Positions 18,349 to 26,562 of a stretch of 64,000 nucleotides of DNA are shown here, in pieces. A model generated the notes under the pieces. It was not told where the DNA came from, ran no database searches, and saw nothing but the letters and a program-made list of their open reading frames with translations. The stretch lies in the NCBI GenBank assembly GCA_028280265.1, contig JANQMD010000042.1, positions 1 to 64,000 on the forward strand, read 5' to 3'. Positions within the stretch are counted from its first letter, which is position 1. Every line of letters starts with the position of its first letter. The position numbers were made by a program, and so were the translations under genes. Origin of the DNA: Flavobacteriaceae bacterium. GTDB lineage: Bacteria; Bacteroidota; Bacteroidia; Flavobacteriales; Flavobacteriaceae.

Positions 18349-19102
18349 AAATAAGATTGAGCAAAGCCTAAAGAAATGGAATTTAAGCTTAGATTTTTTC
18401 AATAACTTAAATAATAATGAAAAAGAGTTTGTTATTCATGAGTTTACTGGAATACGAAGCCCGGAAAATTATCAAAAAAGACTAGAATATCTTGGGTTTA
18501 CACGGATGGATAAAGTTTTGGATGCTGGATGTGGTATGGGACAATGGTCACTAGTGTTGGCACAAAATAATAAAGAAGTATATGCTACTGATATTAATAA
18601 AACTAGAACCAAGATAGCTGAAAAATTAATGTCTAATAACGATATTAAGAATTGTAATATTCATAACCATTCCTTAGAAAAACTACCAATTCCAGATTCT
18701 AGTTTAGATGGAATTATATGCTATAGTGTAATTATGTTTACACATATACCAAATACTTTAAAAGAGTTTCATCGAGTGTTAAAGGATGATGGAAAATTGT
18801 ATATAATGACTGACTTACAAGGTTGGCAAAAAATTTTATTAAAAAGATCGCTTAAAAATATCAAACCTGTCGTTTTATTCTATATAAGAAAAATACTAGG
18901 CTTTAAAAAAAACATCCCATATTCTAAAAATTGGTTTTTAAAACAAATGACAAAAGCAGGATTTGACAATGTCTTATCCTTTGAAGAAGGAGGAGGAACT
19001 TTTTTAAAAGACCCTAGCGGAAAAGAAAAAGTGCTTTTTTATGAAAGTTATCTTGGAAATACTCAAACTTTGGCAGATGTAATAGCTATTAAAAAGAATT
19101 AG
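18341..19102 (+). CDS. Class I SAM-dependent methyltransferase
   Basis: Protein of 253 residues with the Rossmann methyltransferase motif VLDAGCGMGQWS (about 59-70), an acidic ribose-binding residue in YATDINKTR, and the post-motif segment LDGIICYSVIMFTHIP. The C-terminal half (KNWFLKQMTKAGF onward) is typical of UbiE/Methyltransf_11 proteins. It overlaps the deacetylase-like gene by eight bases and probably methylates a sugar or an acid group of the polysaccharide. The acceptor is not predictable from sequence. Confidence 0.8.
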   Translation: MNKNKIEQSLKKWNLSLDFFNNLNNNEKEFVIHEFTGIRSPENYQKRLEYLGFTRMDKVLDAGCGMGQWSLVLAQNNKEVYATDINKTRTKIAEKLMSNNDIKNCNIHNHSLEKLPIPDSSLDGIICYSVIMFTHIPNTLKEFHRVLKDDGKLYIMTDLQGWQKILLKRSLKNIKPVVLFYIRKILGFKKNIPYSKNWFLKQMTKAGFDNVLSFEEGGGTFLKDPSGKEKVLFYESYLGNTQTLADVIAIKKN

Positions 19103-19108
19103 AGATTT

Positions 19109-20329
19109 ATGGTTAAAGAAGGAAAAAAGAAATTAAAAGTTGCTTTACTAGGGAATATGAATAATAATCATTTCTCAATGATGAGGTATTTACGAGATTT
19201 AGAGGTCGATGCGTATTTGCTTTTATACAAAGATGATGGTATTGGAGCAAGTTCACATTTTGTGCCTGAAAATGATACCTGGGACATTGAAAAATGGAAG
19301 CCCTTTATAATACAGACTGAATTAAAAAATGGAGGTTTTTCATCTTTAAAACATTATTTTTTTCCTAAGTATGTGAAAAAAATATTTGACTCTTACGATG
19401 CAATAATTGGAAATGGATTTGCACCATCCTATGCTTTTTTTGCAAAAAGAAAGTTAGATATTTTTACTCCCTATGCGATTGGCGGTGAGTTTCTTAACCT
19501 GCACCGGAGTAAGGATTTTTTTCAAAAGATTAGGTATAATCTATATAAAAAGATTCAATATATAGGAGTATCTAAACATACTCAAGCAACGATTCTTTAT
19601 GATAGTTCAGAAATGAATATTAGGTTTTTTAATGAAATGAAGCTTCCAGTAATAAACCTTCCTTTACCAATGGTATATACAGATAGTTTTAAAAATGTCA
19701 TTTTGCCTGAAAAAATTAAACAAACCATAAAAATAATAGAAGAATGCGATTTAACTCTTTTTTCTCATGTATCTCATAGTTGGATAACGATAGATTTAAA
19801 CGCTTCAGATGTAAAAAAGAATAATATTCTTATCGAAGGGTTTGCAAAATATGTGAAACAATATAAGAATGAAAACTATAAGTCCAAATTAATTCTAGTA
19901 GAATATGGTAAAGATGTCCAAAGGTCAAAGGAATTAATAAAAAACTTGGATATTACAGAGCATGTTATTTGGTTGCCAAAAATATCCAGAAAAGATATTT
20001 TAGTTTTGTTAGATTATGTTTCTTTAGGTTGTGGAGAATTAGGTGGTATAATATGGGGCGGTACAGGTTGGGAGTTTTTATCTAAAGGAGTTCCTTTTTT
20101 TCAATATGTTGAGATGAGTAAAAAAGATTTTTTAGAAACTACAAAGACACCATTTCCACCTTTAATAAATGTGAACACTTCTAAAGAAATAGCTGAGCAC
20201 TTATTTGCTTTTGAACAGAACCCCAAAACTTATGACAAAATAAGAGAGCAATTAAAAGAGTGGTTTAAAAGCTACAATGGTAAATCAGTTATGAAAAAGT
20301 ATCTTGAAATTATAGAAAATAATCTTTAA
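19109..20329 (+). CDS. Putative glycosyltransferase (GT-B-like)
   Basis: A 406-residue cytosolic protein. The N-terminus KVALLGNMNNNHFSMMRYL fits a GT-B first strand and nucleotide-free acceptor domain. The C-terminal part contains IWLPKISRKDILVLLDY, then GGTGWEFLSKGVPFF, which looks like the donor-binding loop with a Glu of retaining glycosyltransferases. It is not a textbook GT4 sequence, so the donor and linkage are unknown. It lies between the methyltransferase and the flippase. Confidence 0.65.
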   Translation: MVKEGKKKLKVALLGNMNNNHFSMMRYLRDLEVDAYLLLYKDDGIGASSHFVPENDTWDIEKWKPFIIQTELKNGGFSSLKHYFFPKYVKKIFDSYDAIIGNGFAPSYAFFAKRKLDIFTPYAIGGEFLNLHRSKDFFQKIRYNLYKKIQYIGVSKHTQATILYDSSEMNIRFFNEMKLPVINLPLPMVYTDSFKNVILPEKIKQTIKIIEECDLTLFSHVSHSWITIDLNASDVKKNNILIEGFAKYVKQYKNENYKSKLILVEYGKDVQRSKELIKNLDITEHVIWLPKISRKDILVLLDYVSLGCGELGGIIWGGTGWEFLSKGVPFFQYVEMSKKDFLETTKTPFPPLINVNTSKEIAEHLFAFEQNPKTYDKIREQLKEWFKSYNGKSVMKKYLEIIENNL

Positions 20330-20382
20330 AAATTTGAAACTATTAAACTATTGTACAATCTGTTCTAGAATACATAACTTCT

Positions 20383-21846
20383 ATGCTTAAAGACGCTTTA
20401 AAATTTTTAACTAAAGATTCTAGTATTTATGGTATAGCAGGTGCAGTAACAAAACTGTTGGCAGTTTTAACTGTTCCAATTGTCGTTAGAATATTAACAA
20501 AAGAAGAATTTGGTATTACCAACACTGTAATGTCTATTTCTTCAATCTTTGTTGGGTTTATAATATTAGGAATGGATTCGTCGATAGCTAGATGGTTTTT
20601 TAACGATAACGATGATCCAAATTATCGTAAAAAAGTCGTTTCTATTGGCTTTTTCATTCAAATTATTTCACTTTTTTTCTGTTTGATTATCTTCATTCTT
20701 GCTGAAAAAAGTTTAAGCAATTTATTGTTTGAAGGAGATTCTCAATTGACAAAATATTGGAAAATTTTCATGTTTTCTATACCAGCTAATGCATTTATTT
20801 CATTTTCAGGTAATATTTTCAAATGGACATTTCAAAGAAATAGATATTTAATTCTAACATTAGGAAACTCTATTTTAAATGTGGCTTTAACGTTAATCTT
20901 TATCTTAATTTTTAAGATGGGAGTTTTTGGGGTACTATTGGCACCTGTTATATCATCAAATATATTTTCATTCATCGGACTTTATATGAATAGAAGTAGT
21001 TTAATCTTTAAAAGTGAGTGGGATAAAAAGATGGTATATGATATGTTGAAGTATGGTTTGCCATTTACGGGAATCATGATTATTAATAATTTTTTGCCCT
21101 CTATAGACAAACTTTTTTTATTGCGTTATGTTGATATGGAAACTATTGGAGAGTATTCTGTTGCTTTAAAGATTGCTGGATTGTTATATTTAGTAACGAG
21201 TGCATTTTCAATTTCTTTTGGTCCTTATGCGTTTTCTAATTGGCATAAGTCTGAATCAAAAAAACTTTTCGGCAACATCTTAACCATTTTTTTTGCTTTT
21301 ACAATTTCATTAGGAGTATTATTATCTATTTTTGGAGAGCTTGTTATCCAAATTTTTACTGGTGGAAAATACATGTCTGCTCTTAAACTATTACCTATTT
21401 TAATTTTATCAATTTCAGTAAAAGGAATATCAGAGTTTTCAATGTTAGGAATTTTTTGGTCTAAAAAAACGTATTATAATTTATTAACGTCATTAATCCA
21501 AGTTTTATCAATATTAGCAATGAATTTTATATTAACTGCTAAGTATACAGTTTTTGGTGCTTCATTATCTTTGTTAATTTCAGATATAGTTTATGTATTA
21601 GTTACATTTTATATATCTAATAAATTCTTTAAAATTGAAATAGACTTAAAGAAAATTTTATTAATATTAATACTGTCGATACCAGTTCACTTTATTGCTG
21701 TTTATGAAATAAACTCAGTTTTGAAATATATTATAGTTATGCCATATTTATGGGGTATTTATAGAATAACATTAAATAAAAACCAAAGAGAAGAAACCTT
21801 TCTAGTGATAAAATCGAAATTAGAAAAAATAATTACCCGAAAATAA
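20383..21846 (+). CDS. wzx: Wzx-type oligosaccharide flippase
   Basis: Integral membrane protein of 487 residues with about 12-14 hydrophobic segments spread over the whole length. It begins with the MOP-superfamily pattern SSIYGIAGAVTKLLAVLTVP and LTKEEFGI. It would flip undecaprenyl-diphosphate-linked repeat units across the inner membrane for Wzy-dependent assembly, consistent with the Wza/Wzc genes at 40907-44081. Codon use is very A/T-rich, as usual for Wzx genes. A 53-base gap without an obvious promoter box precedes it. Confidence 0.88.
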   Translation: MLKDALKFLTKDSSIYGIAGAVTKLLAVLTVPIVVRILTKEEFGITNTVMSISSIFVGFIILGMDSSIARWFFNDNDDPNYRKKVVSIGFFIQIISLFFCLIIFILAEKSLSNLLFEGDSQLTKYWKIFMFSIPANAFISFSGNIFKWTFQRNRYLILTLGNSILNVALTLIFILIFKMGVFGVLLAPVISSNIFSFIGLYMNRSSLIFKSEWDKKMVYDMLKYGLPFTGIMIINNFLPSIDKLFLLRYVDMETIGEYSVALKIAGLLYLVTSAFSISFGPYAFSNWHKSESKKLFGNILTIFFAFTISLGVLLSIFGELVIQIFTGGKYMSALKLLPILILSISVKGISEFSMLGIFWSKKTYYNLLTSLIQVLSILAMNFILTAKYTVFGASLSLLISDIVYVLVTFYISNKFFKIEIDLKKILLILILSIPVHFIAVYEINSVLKYIIVMPYLWGIYRITLNKNQREETFLVIKSKLEKIITRK

Positions 21847-21860
21847 CTTGAATACATTTT

Positions 21861-23255
21861 ATGAGTTCTAAAAAGAGTATTGGAGAAATTACATTTATTA
21901 TTATGATCCCTTTATTAGGGATAATATTTCAATTAGATGTAAAGACACTTTTATATTCAGTTGTTTTTTCTTATTCAATTATGTTCTTTATCCAAAGGCT
22001 ATTCGATAAATATACTAAAAATAAAAAAGCACAAAACTTAGTTTACTTTGGATTTGTATATCAGTATTTTTTTATTTTATGGATATATTATGACACTTTT
22101 ATTATAGGAAATAAAGCATCATTGATCATCTCCGATGCAGAGATTTATTATCAGTATGCTAAGGAATTAGTGAATTCAGATAATCCTATACAATACCTTA
22201 TTGGTACAAGATTAAATTATATAGGTTATCCGCTTATTTTAGGATATTTTTATAAAGTTTTCTATGTCAATTTTTTCCTAGGATTGTTATTAAATGTAAT
22301 AATAGGAACATTTAATATTTATCTATTAGCAAATATAGCCACATTAATTACAAATAATAAAAAAATAGTGTATTGGACTATATTATTTGCTATTATATCT
22401 CCACAAATGAATTCAGCAGCGACTTATCTTTTAAAAGATGTTTTTATAGTTATGGCATTTCTTTTAGTAGTTTTAGGGTCGCTGTTAAGTTTAAGAAAAA
22501 AATGGACAAAAGCAGTATTGTGTATTGGTTTAGGTGCTTTTTTAACAGCGATGCTTAGGTTACCAATTTTACCCATATTTTTAGCTATGGGGTTTTATTT
22601 GACATTGTATAAGATTGGAATTAAGCAAGCTGTAATTTTAATGATCTTAATTGGTGGTTTTTTATACATATATAGTGCAACTAATAGTTTAGCAGCCAAT
22701 AACTATTTGAATTCAGGTGTAAATTCAGTTGAAAACGTATCAAGAGGATTCTCGAATGAATTATCTTTTTCTGAGAATAATAGCATAACAAAAAGATTAA
22801 TATTAGGGTATGATAATTGGAGCGTAACAAAAAGGATTATTTATATTCCTGTTTTTACTATCATACAATTCTTAACTCCAGTTAATTTTTGGAGTTTTGA
22901 TCATGAAACACCACGGAATTATATAGTAATTAATATGCAATTTATTTGGATATTTTTCCTTGGATTACTAACCATATTCTCAGTACTGAATATTAAACGA
23001 TTAAAAAATAGAATTATTTTTAAATTAATGCTTTCTTGCGGATTGGGTTATATATTAATAGCTTTTATGTATGGAGGCACTATACCACGCTATGCTTATC
23101 CTTTTTATGCCATATTTAATATAGTAGCTGCTTATACATACGTGAATATCGAGAAAGATTCAGGATTGAAAATGAAATATATAAATTTTAAAAGATTATT
23201 TTTTATGGGGTGTGTTTTCATAACTTTTTTGTACTTGGGAGCTAAAATAATATGA
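21861..23255 (+). CDS. Polytopic membrane protein, candidate polysaccharide polymerase (Wzy) or GT-C transferase
   Basis: A 464-residue protein with roughly ten hydrophobic helices. An extracytoplasmic loop after the second helix pair carries SDAEIYYQYAKELV, an acidic motif placed like the catalytic acid of GT-C enzymes. A later cytosolic edge reads YLLKDVFIVMAF. A Wzx/Wza/Wzc locus needs a polymerase and this is the only suitable membrane protein, so Wzy is the best guess. An ArnT/PMT-like glycosyltransferase is the alternative. It overlaps the next glycosyltransferase gene by four bases (ATGA). Confidence 0.6.
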   Translation: MSSKKSIGEITFIIMIPLLGIIFQLDVKTLLYSVVFSYSIMFFIQRLFDKYTKNKKAQNLVYFGFVYQYFFILWIYYDTFIIGNKASLIISDAEIYYQYAKELVNSDNPIQYLIGTRLNYIGYPLILGYFYKVFYVNFFLGLLLNVIIGTFNIYLLANIATLITNNKKIVYWTILFAIISPQMNSAATYLLKDVFIVMAFLLVVLGSLLSLRKKWTKAVLCIGLGAFLTAMLRLPILPIFLAMGFYLTLYKIGIKQAVILMILIGGFLYIYSATNSLAANNYLNSGVNSVENVSRGFSNELSFSENNSITKRLILGYDNWSVTKRIIYIPVFTIIQFLTPVNFWSFDHETPRNYIVINMQFIWIFFLGLLTIFSVLNIKRLKNRIIFKLMLSCGLGYILIAFMYGGTIPRYAYPFYAIFNIVAAYTYVNIEKDSGLKMKYINFKRLFFMGCVFITFLYLGAKII

Positions 23256-24340
23256 GGAAGAAAATAATTATATTTGGAAATGGTTCGATTAGAAAAGTTT
23301 CTGAAGAATCGAAAAAGACTACTTTAGATTTGGGAAAATTCTTAAAGGAACTAAATGAAAATAGAGAAGATATTTTGTTTGCTGATTTTGAATTACCCTA
23401 TGGAAATGATGAATTAGTCGTATTTGATTTAGTTAAGGAAAAAATCCCCATTGAGCCCATTGTTTCTATTAAATGGAATAGAATACAAAAAATAGTTAGA
23501 AAAGTTAATGTTTTAATTAAAGGTAAGGGGTTTGTTTATATTTTCTACCCTGGAAGTTTAGCGACCATAGCAGCCATTATTTGTATTCTGAAAAAGAAAA
23601 AATTTGGGCTTTATTTAAGAGGGGAAATACTTACAAATAAACTATTAACAAAATTGATTATCAAAAGAGCTGCTTTTATTCTTACAGTTTCTCCTTTTTT
23701 CATTAAAAAATATTTAGAATTAAATCCTAATATGGAAATTATTAAGCCAATGATTTCATATGATTTTAAAGATATTATAGTTAAAAAAAATTTAGTCAGT
23801 GATAAAAAAGAGTTTCTTTTTGTAGGTAGAGTAGGAGAAAGAAAAGGAATTTATGAATTAATCGAAATTTGTGACGTTCTAGAAAAAGAAAAGATAAACT
23901 TTACTATAAATGTTGTTGGTTTAGGAGAAAAGTATGAAGAGTTAATTGGGCTTCAGAAAGAAGGGAAGGTTTCTAGTCATATAAATTTTGTTGGATTAAT
24001 ATCTAATCAAGATGAATTGAAAAAAATCTACTTAAAGTCTGATGCTCTTATTTTTCCATCACATGATGAAGGGTTTCCAAGAGTTCTTTATGAAGCTATG
24101 ATCTTTCATGTGCCAATTTTTACAACTTTTGTTGGAGGAATCCCAGGAAGAATGAAAGATAAATATAATTGTATTGAAATTCCGTTGAAAGATGGAATAG
24201 GTTCGGGAAAGATTATTTTAAATTCAATAAAAAATGAGGAGCTAATGAAATTTATTACCATTAATGCTCAAAAAGACATAGAAGATATTCTAATTAATAA
24301 GAAAGAACATGTTGAATTATTGTTAAATAGATTGGCTTAG
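23252..24340 (+). CDS. Glycosyltransferase family 4-like
   Basis: GT-B glycosyltransferase of 362 residues. The donor domain begins at FLFVGRVGERKGIYELIE (about 190-207), followed by INVVGLGEKYEEL. The retaining GT4 E-x7-E motif is in HDEGFPRVLYEAM, with VGGIPGRMKD after it. The N-terminal acceptor domain contains FYPGSLATIAAI. Translation is probably coupled to the upstream membrane protein through the ATGA overlap. Donor and acceptor are unknown. Confidence 0.85.
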   Translation: MRKKIIIFGNGSIRKVSEESKKTTLDLGKFLKELNENREDILFADFELPYGNDELVVFDLVKEKIPIEPIVSIKWNRIQKIVRKVNVLIKGKGFVYIFYPGSLATIAAIICILKKKKFGLYLRGEILTNKLLTKLIIKRAAFILTVSPFFIKKYLELNPNMEIIKPMISYDFKDIIVKKNLVSDKKEFLFVGRVGERKGIYELIEICDVLEKEKINFTINVVGLGEKYEELIGLQKEGKVSSHINFVGLISNQDELKKIYLKSDALIFPSHDEGFPRVLYEAMIFHVPIFTTFVGGIPGRMKDKYNCIEIPLKDGIGSGKIILNSIKNEELMKFITINAQKDIEDILINKKEHVELLLNRLA

Positions 24341-24373
24341 TTATTTTATAATTACAAGGAAAAAATCGATAAA

Positions 24374-24910
24374 ATGATATCAAAAATTAAAAAGATAATT
24401 GTCTTTGTGATAGGGCTTTTAGTTTCATTTTGTATGTATATTTATTGGTTTGTTTTTTCAGGGAAGCAAAAAAAAATTGCAATTTTTGATATTGACAATA
24501 CATTAGCTTTAAGTGCTTTATTTTTATATAATGGAAAATGTAGCATTTCAAATGTACCAGCAAATAAGTCGATAAAAAAAATTTTATTAGAGAAAAAAGA
24601 ATATGGACACAAGATTATTTTTCTTTCTCATAGGCCTTTTCATCATTTTCACTCAACTTTTTTTTGGATAAAAAATAATATAGTAACAAATGTTAGAAAA
24701 AAGGACATTATTTTTGTTCCAGAAGTGAAGTTCAAATTGTATTTCTTAAAGTTGTTTTTAAAAAAAGGGACAATATCTTATTATGATGATTTGCACTATG
24801 GTTTTGAATTGCCAGAAGGACCATTCGCATATAAAGAAATTATAAGTAAAATTGAAGAAATGGATATTGAGTATTACGGTTATGATTATATAAAGCGATT
24901 TAAAAATTAG
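24374..24910 (+). CDS. Membrane-anchored HAD-family phosphatase-like protein
   Basis: A 178-residue protein with one N-terminal transmembrane helix (about 8-28) followed by a small HAD domain. Motif I is FDIDNT with D39/D41, motif II is the Ser in FLSHRP, and motif IV is the acidic pair in YYDDLHYG. The absence of a sizeable cap suggests a macromolecular or membrane substrate. Its topology would keep the domain cytosolic at the membrane. The substrate is unknown; a polyprenyl- or nucleotide-sugar phosphate is conceivable. A 179-base gap follows. Confidence 0.65.
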   Translation: MISKIKKIIVFVIGLLVSFCMYIYWFVFSGKQKKIAIFDIDNTLALSALFLYNGKCSISNVPANKSIKKILLEKKEYGHKIIFLSHRPFHHFHSTFFWIKNNIVTNVRKKDIIFVPEVKFKLYFLKLFLKKGTISYYDDLHYGFELPEGPFAYKEIISKIEEMDIEYYGYDYIKRFKN

Positions 24911-25089
24911 GTAACACCATTAAATAGTCTTATGAATAAAGATAGAATAAAGGTAAAGACCTCAATTAATCATTATTTACAAAAAAGTGAAAGATATTAA
25001 GGTGTAGTCTTTAATATTGTTTTCTAGGTAAGCTTATACTATTATAAACCTAATTTGCATAAGAATAAAAATATTTAAAAGTTATCTTA
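24911..25089. other. Intergenic gap, no convincing gene
   Basis: The only reading frame seen is a 22-codon ATG frame (24932-25000) without recognisable similarity. A TAATTTGC box at 25051-25058 resembles the flavobacterial -7 element with one base missing in the spacer. It could start transcription of the ATP-grasp gene at 25090. No terminator-like hairpin was found. Confidence 0.3.
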
Positions 25090-26118
25090 ATGAAGAAATT
25101 AATAAAACAATTAATGAGAGTTTTATATACATTAGTGAATATAAATTTATTTAAATTCTTTAAAAGTTATAGTAATACATCTTCAACCGTTATTTTATTA
25201 AATAAGCATTGGAAAAGACCTGCTATTGAGATTTTAATTTGGGAACTAGCATCAATTAGATTTTTTATTGAGAATGAAACGCCTTTTAGATTAAGTTTTA
25301 CGAGAAATTGTTCAAAGTTTAAAAACAAAAATATTTTTTGGTACCCTAGTCTTCATTTTGTAGAAAAAACAAAAAATCATACAGAAAAATTGATAGAATT
25401 TGCTATTGAAATCGAACAGAATGGGAATTTTATCAATCCGTCATCAAAGCAAGTAGCTTTTCTTGAGAATAAAGGATTTATGTATAAACAATTTTCAGAT
25501 AAGAAGATTTCTCATCCAAATACTAAATTAATTGCCAAATCTAATTTTGACCATAGTGTGCCTTTTGAGTTTCCTTTTTTAGTCAAAGGAGAGTATAGTA
25601 GCTCAGGGAAAGAGGTGGTACTTATTTCTAATAAAAATAATTGGCTGTCTTATTTAGAGTCAACTCTATTTAAAAAATCTGATACTCTCATCTTTCAAGA
25701 GTTAATAGATATGAGATTTGATATCAGGGTTGTAGTTGTTGGAGATAAAGTTGTAAACCATTATTGGAGGAAGAACCCTTCTAAAGAATGGAAACCTACT
25801 TCTACAAGTTATGGTAGCTATTTGGATTTTTCTCCGTTACCTCAGAATGTTATTAAAATAACTGTTGAATACCTTGAAAAGTTAGGGTTGAAAATGGGGG
25901 CCTATGACATAACATTTCAAAATGATGATATAAAATCTCAACCTTTAGTTCTAGAAATAAGCCCATTATTTTCTCTAAACCCAATGATTGAAGGGGCTAC
26001 AGTTGATAATTATGCAAAATATAAGACAAAACTTTTTGGAAAAAATGTATTTTGGAAAGATCAGATAGATCAAATATTTCTTGTAAATGAGAAGTATTTG
26101 AAACTGTTTAAACTATAA
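25090..26118 (+). CDS. ATP-grasp ligase (RimK/glutathione-synthase-like)
   Basis: A 342-residue protein with an ATP-grasp core. K166 in FPFLVKGEYSS binds ATP phosphate, the flexible GxxSSG loop follows, IFQELI (201-206) is the adenine hinge, and DIRVVVVGDKVV (211-222) matches RimK-type ligases. Expected Mg2+ ligands are D273 (YDIT) and E289 (LEIS); the usual Asn two residues after that Glu is Ser291. Such enzymes join a carboxylate to an amine through an acyl phosphate, so an amino acid could be attached to one of the uronic acids made by this locus. Substrates are inferred only. Confidence 0.65.
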   Translation: MKKLIKQLMRVLYTLVNINLFKFFKSYSNTSSTVILLNKHWKRPAIEILIWELASIRFFIENETPFRLSFTRNCSKFKNKNIFWYPSLHFVEKTKNHTEKLIEFAIEIEQNGNFINPSSKQVAFLENKGFMYKQFSDKKISHPNTKLIAKSNFDHSVPFEFPFLVKGEYSSSGKEVVLISNKNNWLSYLESTLFKKSDTLIFQELIDMRFDIRVVVVGDKVVNHYWRKNPSKEWKPTSTSYGSYLDFSPLPQNVIKITVEYLEKLGLKMGAYDITFQNDDIKSQPLVLEISPLFSLNPMIEGATVDNYAKYKTKLFGKNVFWKDQIDQIFLVNEKYLKLFKL

Positions 26119-26170
26119 ATAATACAAAATAAATTAGCTACTAAATAAGATAAAGAATACTAGATATTGA

Positions 26171-26209
26171 AGACTCCCCTTTTTTGAAGGCTTCAAAAAG
26201 GATAAGTCT
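26171..26209 (+). terminator. Strong hairpin, probable terminator of the ATP-grasp unit
   Basis: Outer arms AGACT (26171-26175) and AGTCT (26205-26209) enclose inner arms CCTTTTTTGAA (26178-26188) and TTCAAAAAGG (26192-26201), which pair with a one-base bulge around a GGC loop. The following ATAGTTTATTTTTGG is T-rich but not a clean U-tract. It lies 53 bases after the ATP-grasp stop. Confidence 0.45.
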
Positions 26210-26254
26210 ATAGTTTATTTTTGGAATAATCGATTTTAGTTAGGGTAAGTTTTG

Positions 26255-26262
26255 TATTTTTG
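26255..26262 (+). promoter_or_regulatory. Bacteroidota -7 box TATTTTTG in the gap
   Basis: TATTTTTG fits the TAnnTTTG consensus exactly. No TTTG -33 element lies at the usual 19-21 base spacing, so this is weak. If active it would make an RNA starting near 26269 that contains the second hairpin. Confidence 0.25.
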
Positions 26263-26381
26263 GTGTTCAATCTCGAGAATTATTTTATGATCTAACTCCT
26301 TTTCATGAAATATTTATTTTAAGTATTTACTTATTGTAAGAGTTAACGATTTTAAATCAGAAAATATAAAATTTATTTTTC

Positions 26382-26507
26382 ATGAAATTTATTGACAGAT
26401 TTTTTGTGTATAAAATAAAAATAATGCGGTTTCCTTCTAATGAGAAAGGAACTGCATGCTCTAATGACTTAACCAAAATAGTTTTTATAAAGATTGTGAA
26501 TAATTAA
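26382..26507 (+). CDS. Possible 41-residue small protein (unrecognised)
   Basis: An ATG frame of 41 codons begins MKFIDRFFVYKIKIMRF and ends ...IVFIKIVNN. It is basic and moderately hydrophobic, with a Cys near residue 26. No family was recognised. A 13-base stem (26424-26457) lies inside the coding sequence, and the stop codon coincides with the -7 box of the next gene. It may be a chance frame or the remnant of a lost gene. Confidence 0.15.
   Translation: MKFIDRFFVYKIKIMRFPSNEKGTACSNDLTKIVFIKIVNN
26424..26457 (+). other. Hairpin ATGCGGTTTCCTT / AAAGGAACTGCAT
   Basis: The left arm (26424-26436) pairs with the right arm (26445-26457) over about twelve base pairs with one bulged T and one G-U pair, around a CTAATGAG loop. 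There is no T-run after it, so it does not look like an intrinsic terminator. It could be part of a small RNA. Confidence 0.35.
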
Positions 26508-26528
26508 TTTTGAACTGTTAATAACAGT
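26505..26528 (+). promoter_or_regulatory. Promoter with overlapping palindrome ahead of the 26563 glycosyltransferase
   Basis: TAATTTTG (26505-26512) matches the flavobacterial -7 consensus TAnnTTTG, with TTTT at 26482-26485 as a one-mismatch -33 element 19 bases upstream. Directly after it, ACTGTTAATAACAGT (26514-26528) is a perfect dyad with seven-base arms, covering the expected start site. This is the layout of a repressor operator. The leader to the ATG would be about 44 bases. Confidence 0.45.
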
Positions 26529-26562
26529 GAAGGTAAAATTCATAGATTAACTGAATTATTTT

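Larger units (their letters stand above)
26119..26562. other. 444-base gene-poor interval with two hairpins, two promoter boxes and a palindrome
   Basis: No large reading frame is present. The interval holds a hairpin at 26171-26209, a -7-like box at 26255-26262, a hairpin at 26424-26457 within a 41-codon frame (26382-26507), a consensus -7 box at 26505-26512 and a perfect dyad at 26514-26528. It separates the transcription unit ending with the ATP-grasp gene from the one starting with the glycosyltransferase at 26563. A small RNA gene or a recombination scar are both possible. Confidence 0.5.

Noticed and set aside
24932..25000. 22-codon ATG frame in the gap after the HAD gene
   Set aside because: Too short, no similarity recognised, and expected by chance in AT-rich DNA.
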